DNA of 64,000 nucleotides, taken from NCBI GenBank assembly GCA_009911185.1, contig QXWW01000014.1, forward strand, positions 40,358 to 104,357, in the 5' to 3' direction. Origin of the DNA: Lachnospiraceae bacterium (lineage in GTDB: Bacteria; Bacillota; Clostridia; Lachnospirales; Lachnospiraceae). A model generated the notes under the pieces. The model worked only from the letters and a program-made list of their open reading frames with translations, ran no database searches and had not been told where the DNA came from. The translations under genes and the position numbers were made by a program. Each line of letters begins with the position of its first letter. Position 1 is the first letter of the stretch. Positions 1-8,753 of the stretch are shown here, in pieces.

Positions 1-96
1 AAAAAGATAGCGCCCATTGCCATTTGCCAGGCTGCTGTTCCATCCGGACAGAAATCAGATGGCACGCTACGCGAACCGCATAATAAAATTTTTAAA

Positions 97-144
97 GGAG
101 CTGCTGCTCCACAGATGATAACTCATCTATTTTGCAGCAGCTCC
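97..144 (-). terminator. Rho-independent terminator of the GH2 gene
   Basis: Eleven-base arms GGAGCTGCTGC and GCAGCAGCTCC flank an inner partly paired loop. On the minus strand the stem is followed by TTTAAAAATTTTATT. It lies 33 bases past the stop of the giant beta-galactosidase gene. The first 96 bases of the window show nothing else I can name. Confidence 0.8.
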
Positions 145-176
145 AAATTACAATTTCGTCCTCAGGCCTGCGGCGT

Positions 177-3100
177 TTATTTTTTTACTTTTATCTTTAC
201 CGTCTTGCTGTAACTGCCGCTGTATATCGTCTTTTTGCCCGATTTCGCATAAGCGCGCACTTTTACGTAGTACGTCTTGTTCTTCTTCAGGTTTTTCAAC
301 GTGACAGTCGTCTTGTTCGTCTTTTGTTTCTTCGCTGATTTAAACTTTTTATTCGTTGCATAAGTAATCTCATATCCTTTTGCCCCGGTTGATTTCTTCA
401 GCTTAAGAACCAGCTTCCTGCCGGCTTTATTGGTAATCTTCGTAATCTTACTTGCCTTTGGCAGAATATCAAACACGACGTTTTTGGTTCCCGTATAGCT
501 TCCTATACCAGTAATCTTAATCTTACCCTGGCCCACTTTCTTATTGTTGCTGTAGGAAACCTTATAGTCCGTATTTAATTTCAGTTTCGTGCCGTTATAC
601 GTTACCGTCACCGCCGGTTTGCGCTGTTTTCCGTTATACGTTGTCTTCGCCACTTTCACTGTCGCGGAGGCAATGGAAACCGGTTCTGGCCCTGGACCAG
701 GCAACGGTGCGTTTTCCACCCATTTTGCCGTCAGGGTGAGATCAGAGGTAATCGCCGTAGTAAAGTCAAATGCCGTCGCCGCCCCCTGTGCATACCAGCC
801 CGTAAACGTATAACCGGCTTTTACCGGATCGCCAGGTTTCTGTACGAGACTGCCCTTTTGAACCGTCTGCGTTGTGAGTGCGCTTCCATTATCTGCGTTA
901 AATGTAACGGTATAGTAAACTGCTTCTTCCGGTCCTGTGAGAGCCTTCACCGCCGCTTCCACCGCCTCTTTCGCAGCGTCGATTTCCGCCTGTGTTGCCG
1001 TGGGGCTTTCTGCTTTTTCTTTCGCGTATGACAATGCTTTCTGCAGGTTCGCCCAGCTTTCCGCTGTATACTTAGAAGCGTCCAGCTCTTCGGCTGCCGC
1101 TATGGCCGCTCCAAGGGCTTCATAATCGTCCACGTTCGCGCTGATCTTCTGCCACTTTGCAGTTAAGGTGATGTCCGCTGTGATGGCAGTTTCAAAATCA
1201 AACGCTTCCGGCGCGTCCCCGGCAAACCAGCCCTCGAAGGTATGGCCAAATTTCTTCGGATCAGCCGGTTCTTTCGCTTTCTTTCCGTCCGCTATGGTCT
1301 GCGTCTCATCTTCACTGCCATTATCAGCACGGAAGGTAACCGTATGAGATACGGCCGGCAGACCGCCCTCTTCCTCCAGAGCTTTCACTGCCGCTTCTAC
1401 CGCCTCTTTCGCAGCGTCGATCTCCGCCTGTGTTGCCGTGGGGCTTTCCGCTTTTTCTTTTGCGTCTGACAACGCTTTTTGCAGGTTCGCCCAGCTTTCT
1501 TCTGTATACTTAGAAGCGTCCAGCTCTTCGGCTGCCGCTATGGCCGCTCCAAGGGCTTCATAATCGTCCACGTTCGCGCTGATCTTCTGCCATTTTGCGG
1601 TTAACGTAATATCCTCTGTAATGGCGGTTTCAAAATCAAACGCTTCCGGCGCGTCCCCGGCAAACCAGCCCTCGAAGGTATGGCCAAATTTCTCCGGATC
1701 GGCCGGTTTTTCTACCGACTGCCCTTTTACGACTACCTTGCGCTCTGTATCCGTACCGTTCTTAAACGTAACCGTACAGGCGTCGGAAGATGAAATCCAT
1801 TTTGCAGTTAAGGTAAGGTCTGCTGTGACAGGCGTATCGAAATCAAATTCCTCCTCTGCGCCTTTCGCAAACCAGCCTGCAAATACGAATCCCTCCTTCT
1901 CTGGGTCGGCCGGTCTTTCTACTTTTGTGCCCTGGGCTACCGATACGGTAACAAGGTCTGCGCCGTTATCTGCATCAAAGGTAACGGTAACGTTCGACTG
2001 CGCTTTCTTTTTCACCTCGACGGTGCATCTTGCCCGCATATTCTGGCATTGTGCAATAATTACGGTCTTGCCCGCTTTCACTCCCGTTACTACGCCGTCT
2101 TTTACCGTTGCCACCGTCGGATCTTCCGAACTCCATGTTATTTCTGCTGTCCGCACCCCATCCGGAATTTCTTCGGAACTCTGGCCTTGCACAGACGCCG
2201 GAGCTTTCACCATATCGACCGCATTTTTGGAAAGGGTGGCCCTGGAAGTTTCCTCACAGTACACTTTGGCATCCGCCAAATCAATACAGTCGTCGCTATT
2301 CGTTCCAACTTTATCTACATAAATAACTAAAGTCGTTACGCCTGTCAAATCAACATCCACGAATTTTGCGTTATCCTGTTGCCCAATCGTGCCTGTCTGA
2401 TACAGTAAATTCGCTTCCGCAATACTGTCTTTGTAAAATCTGAAATCCGCTCCATCTCGTCCCGTCTTTGTGGACTTCGTCCAGTCAATTCCTGCCCATG
2501 CCTGAAGCCGTTTCGCATTTAAGCCCGTCAGGTCAAACTTCATCGTACAGTCTGTATTCGCGCTCAGCCCCTGGTCAAATGCCGTCTGTACTCCGTTAAT
2601 CTTCATGCTGATGCCTGTACCGCTGGTTTTTTCTCCATTATCTATTTCATTGACATGGAAACCTCCCCAGCCGGAAGTAGAAGCAGTATCCAGGAGAATA
2701 CGCCCATACTCAGCGGATTCCGGCGTATCCGTTCCAAAAATCTTGTTTGCATTGTTTACCTCAGCCGTCAGATAAGAATACTTCATAGAAGCATATTCGG
2801 AAGAAACCGTAATTTCAACCGTTGCGTTTACGGAAGAACCTTCTTCTTTGGTTGTGGCTGTAAGCTGCGTCGTACCGATTCCGATCACGCAAACGCTTCC
2901 ATTTTCATCTACCGTCGCTACTTTTGTGTTGCTGGAGGCCCATGTTACGCCCTTCTCTGTTGCGTCTGCCGGCGCAACTTCTGCCGTCAGTGCAAACGTC
3001 TGACCCAAAGTTATCGTTTCTGGCACGCCTGTTATACTGATACCCGTTACATTTACTGCGCCAGCAGCTCCCTTGGGAGTAACAGACGCTCCCTGTGAAG

Positions 3101-6100
3101 TAGTCGTAAACAACGTCTGGTCGCCAGCCGCAACGGAAAGGTCGCTCACTGTAAATTGCGTTTCTTTCTGCAACGCGCCGTCTGCAAGTGTAAATACCGC
3201 CTTAAACAAATCTCCGGAAACAGTTACCGCCTCCGTCAAATTGTAAACGACTTTTACGCTTCCATCGGATTTCTTAACCGAGATACCGCCCTTTACGCCG
3301 TCCGCCAACGTGATATCCCCGGCTGCATACGTTGCTGGATCATAGTTTAATACAAATTCTCCGGCGGACATAGCGGATTTCGCTTCTGACGAAGTCTGTG
3401 AAATTGCTCCTGTAATGGTCACGGTTCCGCCTTCGGTATCCGTGGTATCGGCTGCGGAAAGGTTCCATGCCATATCCTCTTTTGCCCCAGAAATATCGCT
3501 GCCGGACGCTTTTAACATTGCGGCAAGATCTTTAACGTCAATTGCGCCGTCCTGATTTACATCGGCCGCATAGGTGTTCAGCGCATCCAGCGTCTCGTTT
3601 CCGGCAAGCGTCTCGCGCAATTTATTCAAATCTGCAACGTCAATCTTACCGTCCGCGCTGCCATCCACATCGCCGTTGACTGCAATCTGAAGAGTGTCTT
3701 TTACCGAACCGTCCATATACAGTTTCGCCAGATATCCGGTTGCTGCCGGAGCGGAATCCGGTTCTTCTGCATTATAAGGATCTTCCATTTCGAATGTCCC
3801 GCCTTCCGGAAGCGCAAACATTTCACGCAATTGTGCCTCTGTGGTACCAGCCGGAACATTGTACAAGATTTTCTTTTTCGCGTCTAATCTGACGGTCGCT
3901 GTCTCTTTCAGCTCTAATTGCAGAGGTTTCTCATAAAAGCCCTGCAGAATGACTTTTGTGTCGCACCAGCTAACCATATCATGGCCGTCCTTGATATTCT
4001 GATCTACATAGAGGCAGATTTCCTTTGCCCCTGTCACGTCAATATCAAAATATGCAGCGTCCTTTCCATGCGTCAATAAGTCAGATTTGAACACTTCCGT
4101 TCCGTCTACTTTTACCACGGCATAGCATCCATCCTGCGTTTTCTGCTTATCCACATCAATACCGGCATATCCCTGCAGACGCTCAATATTCAAACCGGAT
4201 ACGTCGAAGTACAGTTCCGTAGGCGAATTTACGCCAAATCCATTTTCAAAAGTGACAGGCTCGCCGTCGATATAGACGTTCAGGGTTCCGCCGCCATTGT
4301 CCTCATTCACATGGATGCCGCCAAAACCAGCTACGCTCTTCTCCTGGTCATATCCGATCTCCGACAGCTGGATCTCACCGCTTTGTTTTAGTTCAATGGT
4401 AAAGGTTCTGGAATATCCATTTTTCGAAGTGGCAACGATGGTCGCCGTTCCCGGCAGCGCTTCCGCCTGCGTAATCTTTACCGTAACGTCCTCAGACTTT
4501 GGCGTAGCCGTTACCGTAGGAACGGAACCGTCTGGCGAAGCCACATTAAACGAATAATTGGTAACGTCATTATGAAACTTGGGCAGGACTTTTTCGCCGA
4601 TTTTGATTTCAGCCAGCAAATCTGTCTCATCTGCATAAGCAATCTTGGCGTCTTCCATTAATGCTTCTTCCGCCGCGCCGTTAACCGGTTTCAAACGGAA
4701 GGTATAAGTATATACGGGACCTGCCGTCAGCAAATACTTGGCAAGCGTAGGCTGTCCGCAGCTTGCCGTACCCAGACCCATCTGCGCATAATCAATAGTC
4801 ACAACCGTATTGTCCGTTCTTGCTATCTGATATGGATGCTTTGCAGCTTCCAGCGCTTCCTGCGTACAATTCAAAGCGCTCATTTCCAGCAAATGATCCA
4901 CAGCGTCAATGAGAAGCCCGTCGCCCTCGCTGTCGGTCAGCGCCATCCAGCGGACGTCCGTTTTATTTCCGGTTTCCTGGGGATAGACAAAATCTGTAAA
5001 CTGCTCGTCAACCGTGCTTTTCCACAGACCAACGTCATAGCCCGTTTTTCGGTCAACATAGCTGTCAGATTCTCCGCGTCCGTACCATGTCAGGTTGTCA
5101 AACCCGGCCGCAAGCTGCATACGGTTTCCAACCCTGGGCAGATTGCTCATTTTTGACGTCGGAACTAACGTGCTCTTTACCACAATTTCTCCGGTGGGAT
5201 AAATGGCATAGGTAAGCCGGTCTTTGGAATCTGCACAGCCAGTTAAAGTTCTTGCCACGCTGAAATAGACCACTTTATCTTTTTTCTCTACCGATACTTC
5301 ATCAATTTCTGCCGTTTTATTGGCGTTTGCCCATTTGGAATCAATGGCTTCCTTGGCATCGTTATCTGTTTTCGCCCTCCAGTAATTTGGCTCTAAAGGA
5401 TCGGCGATCAGCTCTTTGCCATTGGTCTTATAAGAAGTCATTTCACCTGTTTTCTTATCAAAAGCTACCGACCAGTCGGCCCCTTTTACAGATAATGTAT
5501 CATCCGTCTCAGACAAAACCGTTCCGGAAGTTCCCTCCGTCACAAACGCGTCCATGGAAGACGTATCCAGCAGAGGAAGCTCTCCTTCTGCCTCAAAGTT
5601 CAGTTCAAACTGATCTTCTGCTACCACATGGCCCGCTTTCGCCCAGCTAAACTGATCGTCTGTTTTCGTTACAAAAGTAATCTGCAGGAAATACTCTTCT
5701 CCCGCCTTTACAGAAGCCGGAGCTGTAAACGGCACCTCAATATCCTTGCTTGTCATCGCGGGGATATCTACCTCCATCGTACCTGTCTCCACTTCTTTTG
5801 CGTCTTTTACCAACGCCCATTTCATCGTATATTCATTGGCATTGGTATCAATCCACTCATTATTGATCGTCACCGTCCTGGTAGCTAAGTCCTTAAGGCT
5901 CATCTGAAGCGCCTGATAAATCCGTTTCACTTCGTATGCTTCAGGCTGCAACGTACGGTCCGGGGAAATGATGCCGTTAACACAAAAATCCGTATTGCCT
6001 GACTTCCAGGATTCATAACTCTTTTCATTTCCGTCTCCGTCTGTATAAGTACCATAGTTCCAGTCGCCGTCATACCCCCAGTATGTCGTCTTGCCGTCCC

Positions 6101-8099
6101 ATGTTCCATTTTCGTCCAACTGCGGCGTATTATAGGTCTGGTCTACCCAATCCCAGATATATCCGCCCTGCAAAATACCATTAGTACGGATTTCTTCCCA
6201 ATATTCTTTCATGCCGCCTGCGCTGTTGCCCATGGCATGAAGATACTCGCACATCAAAAATGGTTTTTTCTGATTCTTTATCTGTTTTCCGATATTCGGA
6301 TACATTGCCGACCATACGTCTACTCCGGCGTTGTCATTCCAGCCCTGATAATGCACTGGCCTCGTCTCATCATTTGCCTGGAAATAATCAATTTCCGCCT
6401 GAAGCGAATCTCCGGAACCCGTTTCATTTCCTGGCGACCAGAGGATAACAGAAGGATAGTTCTTATCCCGCTCCAGCATATTGATGGCGCGATCCTCGGC
6501 CGCTTCGATATATCCCGGCAGACTACCTGGCACCTGGTACTGGCTCCGTCCATTGTGCGATTCCACATTCGCCTCATCCATAATATAGATGCCGTATTCA
6601 TCACATAATTCGTACATAAAGGGATCTTCCGGATAATGAGAAGCGCGCAGAGCATTGATATTAAGCGATTTCATCAGCTCAATTTCCTGCCGCATCTCCT
6701 CTTCTGTCAGATAATGCCCGTCCTGCGGATCATTCTCATGGCGGTTCACGCCTGCAATGGTAACAATCTGGCCATTGACACGAAGCCTGGCGTCATCGGT
6801 ATTTGCGTCTGTAATCTCCACTTCACGGAAACCAACGTCCACCTGCGTTGTCTCAATCGTTGTTCCGTCTCTTTTTAATTCCAGAACCAAATTATAAAGA
6901 TTCGGCTTCTCCGCCGACCATTTCAGAGGATTGCTGATATTCTGCGTCAACGCTACTGTCGCCTGACCATCTTCAAAACTCTGAACAGCTCCCGTCAAAG
7001 GCGTGGACGTCACAAGGGTTCCATCCGCAGCATAGAGATTTGCCTCCACCGTATAGGCGCTTGTGTCAGACTCACTTTCGGTTGTCTCAACTTCAGCTGT
7101 CAGAGCCTTGCTCTCTCCCTCCTCTAACAAAACAGAAGTTTCTGAAAGCGTAAGCTTTGAATCTCCGCCTTTTGTAGCTTTTAACTGCCTGACGTCCACC
7201 TCTACGTTGAGGTCGGCGTTTTCATAGTTTTCATCCAAATCCGTGACAACGGTAAAGTCACGAATCTCCACCGTATCCTTGGACATCAGGTATACATCAC
7301 GGAAGATACCGCAGGGACGCACCATATCCTGATTCTCTATGTAGCTGCCGTCGCTCCAGCGGTATACCTCGACGGTAATAACATTCTCGTTGCCGCTCGA
7401 AAAATCAAGGGCGTCGGTGATATTAAATTCATTGCGGGTAAAGCTGTCTTCGGAATAACCGATATATTCGCCATTGACCCACAGGTACATGGCAGAAGCC
7501 ACGCCTTCAAAGTCGATAAATACCTGACGGCCGCTCCATGACGGGTCAACGGTAAATGTTTTACGGTAAGTTCCAACCGGATTGCAATCGACAGGCGCGT
7601 CTCCCACCTTATAATTGCTGTAGTTTTTTCCTTCCGCGTTAAACCACGGATAATTCTGGTTGGAGTAAATGACCGGATCATATTTCCAGGAACCGTCCTC
7701 TTTCACATACGTATTCCAGTCCTTTGGCACTTTGATATCATCCCAGGCGCTGTCGTCATAATCAGCGGTATTAAAGTCTGCATCCTTCACTCCTATACGA
7801 TCTGCAGGTTTGACCGCCCAGTTAAATTTCCAGTCTTCTCCGTTTAACAACTGATAATACTCCGACTTTGCCTTATCTTTGGCTTTCGCTTTTTCCACGG
7901 AATCATAATTATAAAAAGTTGCTCTTGCAGGCTCCCGGTTTACCTGAAAAATCTCAGGATGCCCATTCCACTCTCCGGTATTCGCCTCATTTTCGGCTGC
8001 AAGTACCGGAAGCGTGACAATTCCGTCTAAGCCGGCGCAGGGAATCCCCGTTATGGCAACCGCACAGCTTAAAAAAAACGCTATTAGCTTTTTTTTCAT
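177..8099 (-). CDS. Giant secreted GH2 beta-galactosidase with dockerin, cohesin-like, NPCBM and FIVAR domains
   Basis: Extracellular beta-galactosidase, 2640 residues. ATG at 8099 is chosen because AGGAGG lies 6 bases upstream (8106-8111). A signal peptide ends near residue 35 (VLAAEN). The GH2 sugar-binding, Ig-like and TIM-barrel domains cover about 45-720. The acid/base Glu559 is in GNETGSG and the nucleophile Glu618 in MCEYLHAMGN. LacZ-type small-chain domains run to about 1140. Then come an NPCBM-like domain (1236-1383), a dockerin-like pair of Ca-loops (DVDGSADGKID, DVNQDGAIDV; 1475-1536), a cohesin-like beta-sandwich (1541-1675), a Big_2 domain, a second NPCBM-like domain (1770-1950), another Big_2, four InlB-type B-repeats with two FIVAR helices, and a Lys-rich Fn3-like tail. 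There is no LPXTG motif. The catalytic assignment is firm. Domain names past 1150 come from pattern memory, the cohesin call being the least certain. Substrate (galactan side chains) is inferred from the neighbouring galactanase. Confidence 0.93.
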   Translation of the reverse strand: MKKKLIAFFLSCAVAITGIPCAGLDGIVTLPVLAAENEANTGEWNGHPEIFQVNREPARATFYNYDSVEKAKAKDKAKSEYYQLLNGEDWKFNWAVKPADRIGVKDADFNTADYDDSAWDDIKVPKDWNTYVKEDGSWKYDPVIYSNQNYPWFNAEGKNYSNYKVGDAPVDCNPVGTYRKTFTVDPSWSGRQVFIDFEGVASAMYLWVNGEYIGYSEDSFTRNEFNITDALDFSSGNENVITVEVYRWSDGSYIENQDMVRPCGIFRDVYLMSKDTVEIRDFTVVTDLDENYENADLNVEVDVRQLKATKGGDSKLTLSETSVLLEEGESKALTAEVETTESESDTSAYTVEANLYAADGTLVTSTPLTGAVQSFEDGQATVALTQNISNPLKWSAEKPNLYNLVLELKRDGTTIETTQVDVGFREVEITDANTDDARLRVNGQIVTIAGVNRHENDPQDGHYLTEEEMRQEIELMKSLNINALRASHYPEDPFMYELCDEYGIYIMDEANVESHNGRSQYQVPGSLPGYIEAAEDRAINMLERDKNYPSVILWSPGNETGSGDSLQAEIDYFQANDETRPVHYQGWNDNAGVDVWSAMYPNIGKQIKNQKKPFLMCEYLHAMGNSAGGMKEYWEEIRTNGILQGGYIWDWVDQTYNTPQLDENGTWDGKTTYWGYDGDWNYGTYTDGDGNEKSYESWKSGNTDFCVNGIISPDRTLQPEAYEVKRIYQALQMSLKDLATRTVTINNEWIDTNANEYTMKWALVKDAKEVETGTMEVDIPAMTSKDIEVPFTAPASVKAGEEYFLQITFVTKTDDQFSWAKAGHVVAEDQFELNFEAEGELPLLDTSSMDAFVTEGTSGTVLSETDDTLSVKGADWSVAFDKKTGEMTSYKTNGKELIADPLEPNYWRAKTDNDAKEAIDSKWANANKTAEIDEVSVEKKDKVVYFSVARTLTGCADSKDRLTYAIYPTGEIVVKSTLVPTSKMSNLPRVGNRMQLAAGFDNLTWYGRGESDSYVDRKTGYDVGLWKSTVDEQFTDFVYPQETGNKTDVRWMALTDSEGDGLLIDAVDHLLEMSALNCTQEALEAAKHPYQIARTDNTVVTIDYAQMGLGTASCGQPTLAKYLLTAGPVYTYTFRLKPVNGAAEEALMEDAKIAYADETDLLAEIKIGEKVLPKFHNDVTNYSFNVASPDGSVPTVTATPKSEDVTVKITQAEALPGTATIVATSKNGYSRTFTIELKQSGEIQLSEIGYDQEKSVAGFGGIHVNEDNGGGTLNVYIDGEPVTFENGFGVNSPTELYFDVSGLNIERLQGYAGIDVDKQKTQDGCYAVVKVDGTEVFKSDLLTHGKDAAYFDIDVTGAKEICLYVDQNIKDGHDMVSWCDTKVILQGFYEKPLQLELKETATVRLDAKKKILYNVPAGTTEAQLREMFALPEGGTFEMEDPYNAEEPDSAPAATGYLAKLYMDGSVKDTLQIAVNGDVDGSADGKIDVADLNKLRETLAGNETLDALNTYAADVNQDGAIDVKDLAAMLKASGSDISGAKEDMAWNLSAADTTDTEGGTVTITGAISQTSSEAKSAMSAGEFVLNYDPATYAAGDITLADGVKGGISVKKSDGSVKVVYNLTEAVTVSGDLFKAVFTLADGALQKETQFTVSDLSVAAGDQTLFTTTSQGASVTPKGAAGAVNVTGISITGVPETITLGQTFALTAEVAPADATEKGVTWASSNTKVATVDENGSVCVIGIGTTQLTATTKEEGSSVNATVEITVSSEYASMKYSYLTAEVNNANKIFGTDTPESAEYGRILLDTASTSGWGGFHVNEIDNGEKTSGTGISMKINGVQTAFDQGLSANTDCTMKFDLTGLNAKRLQAWAGIDWTKSTKTGRDGADFRFYKDSIAEANLLYQTGTIGQQDNAKFVDVDLTGVTTLVIYVDKVGTNSDDCIDLADAKVYCEETSRATLSKNAVDMVKAPASVQGQSSEEIPDGVRTAEITWSSEDPTVATVKDGVVTGVKAGKTVIIAQCQNMRARCTVEVKKKAQSNVTVTFDADNGADLVTVSVAQGTKVERPADPEKEGFVFAGWFAKGAEEEFDFDTPVTADLTLTAKWISSSDACTVTFKNGTDTERKVVVKGQSVEKPADPEKFGHTFEGWFAGDAPEAFDFETAITEDITLTAKWQKISANVDDYEALGAAIAAAEELDASKYTEESWANLQKALSDAKEKAESPTATQAEIDAAKEAVEAAVKALEEEGGLPAVSHTVTFRADNGSEDETQTIADGKKAKEPADPKKFGHTFEGWFAGDAPEAFDFETAITADITLTAKWQKISANVDDYEALGAAIAAAEELDASKYTAESWANLQKALSYAKEKAESPTATQAEIDAAKEAVEAAVKALTGPEEAVYYTVTFNADNGSALTTQTVQKGSLVQKPGDPVKAGYTFTGWYAQGAATAFDFTTAITSDLTLTAKWVENAPLPGPGPEPVSIASATVKVAKTTYNGKQRKPAVTVTYNGTKLKLNTDYKVSYSNNKKVGQGKIKITGIGSYTGTKNVVFDILPKASKITKITNKAGRKLVLKLKKSTGAKGYEITYATNKKFKSAKKQKTNKTTVTLKNLKKNKTYYVKVRAYAKSGKKTIYSGSYSKTVKIKVKK
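948..1703 (-). repeat. Tandem 438-bp intragenic repeat (FIVAR + B-repeat)
   Basis: Two nearly identical DNA copies with a 438-bp period (146 codons) sit in the 3' part of the GH2 gene. Each encodes one FIVAR helical unit plus one B-repeat (for example CTGATCTTCTGCCA at 1141 and 1579). The near identity at silent sites points to a recent duplication or gene conversion. Such copies can expand or collapse. Confidence 0.85.
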
Positions 8100-8122
8100 A
8101 CTTTTCCTCCTAAACAATTACC

Positions 8123-8199
8123 TTAACGGTTAAACATTGCGAATACAAAGAAAACAGATACGTCTCTGTCACTCTCGTCAGCAATATTTAACCGCTAAA
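8123..8199. promoter_or_regulatory. Paired palindromes in the GH2 leader
   Basis: TTAACGGTTAA (8123-8133, perfect 11-base palindrome) and TTTAACCGCTAAA (8187-8199, imperfect) are inverted copies of each other and extend into an 18-base inverted repeat (8123-8140 against 8181-8199). They lie 24-100 bases upstream of the GH2 start. They could be two operator sites for a LacI-like or other dimeric regulator, or arms of an mRNA stem-loop. Confidence 0.45.
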
Positions 8200-8525
8200 A
8201 TAATAAATACATTGTACTGGTTCAATTTCCAATTCTTACCCTCGCTTTTTCTTTGTTCTCTGAAATCAAAACAAAGGAAACGCCATGGATTCTTACTTGA
8301 ACCCCCGCTTCCCTGTTCTCACCGGGCATTACCACCTCCCTCGTTTATACACGTTCTGCAGCAAAGTCCCTTCCCCTCACATTCTCCATTGCTGTAAAAG
8401 CATTACAACCGCATAAAAAAACCGCGTTTTGACATTTTTTCTAAGCCCTTCCTTCGTATTTTCTATTCCACTTGTGAAGTCTTACGCAAAATCCCATGAT
8501 TATCGCAAACTTTTTATGCAATATG

Positions 8526-8554
8526 ATTATAACACCATAATTCCTAAATGTAAA
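8526..8554 (-). promoter_or_regulatory. Candidate sigma-A promoter of the GH2 gene
   Basis: TTTACA (8549-8554) and TATAAT (8526-8531) are separated by exactly 17 bases on the minus strand. Use of this promoter would give an mRNA leader of about 420 bases. I recognised no known riboswitch in that leader. The rest of the 8100-8753 gap holds the palindrome pair and the promoter and repeats of the divergent histidine kinase. Confidence 0.55.
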
Positions 8555-8648
8555 CCATCCATGCAAAATATCCTTTTCCTAAATCTTTGAATTATTACAG
8601 CATGTCTGCAAATACGCTCCCAGAAATGAACTTGTGTTCGTCTTTGTC

Positions 8649-8677
8649 TTGCCATTTTTCGAAAAAAATGATAGAAT
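8649..8677 (+). promoter_or_regulatory. Candidate sigma-A promoter of the histidine kinase gene
   Basis: TTGCCA (8649-8654), a 17-base spacer and TAGAAT (8672-8677) stand about 75 bases before the kinase start. Confidence 0.5.
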
Positions 8678-8683
8678 AATAAC

Positions 8684-8737
8684 ATGATTTTCCGGCACAT
8701 TCTACAAAATCATTTTCTCTGATGATTTTCCGGCACA
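8684..8737 (+). promoter_or_regulatory. 16-bp direct repeat in the kinase leader
   Basis: ATGATTTTCCGGCACA occurs at 8684-8699 and again at 8722-8737, a 38-base period, between the candidate -10 box and the kinase ribosome site. Direct repeats spaced by several helical turns fit a regulator binding site, possibly autoregulation by the adjacent response regulator. A simple small duplication is the alternative. Confidence 0.4.
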
Positions 8738-8753
8738 CAGAAAGGAACTTACC

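Noticed and set aside
177..640. LPXTG sorting signal at the ends of the two giant glycosidases
   Set aside because: Both end in Lys-rich Fn3-like domains with no LPXTG-helix-charge pattern.
1621..2322. 233-codon plus-strand ORF inside the GH2 gene
   Set aside because: Antisense shadow. It has no ribosome site, and its composition follows the B-repeats of the opposite strand.
8100..8525. Riboswitch in the long GH2 leader
   Set aside because: I could match no known riboswitch core. Only the palindrome pair stands out.
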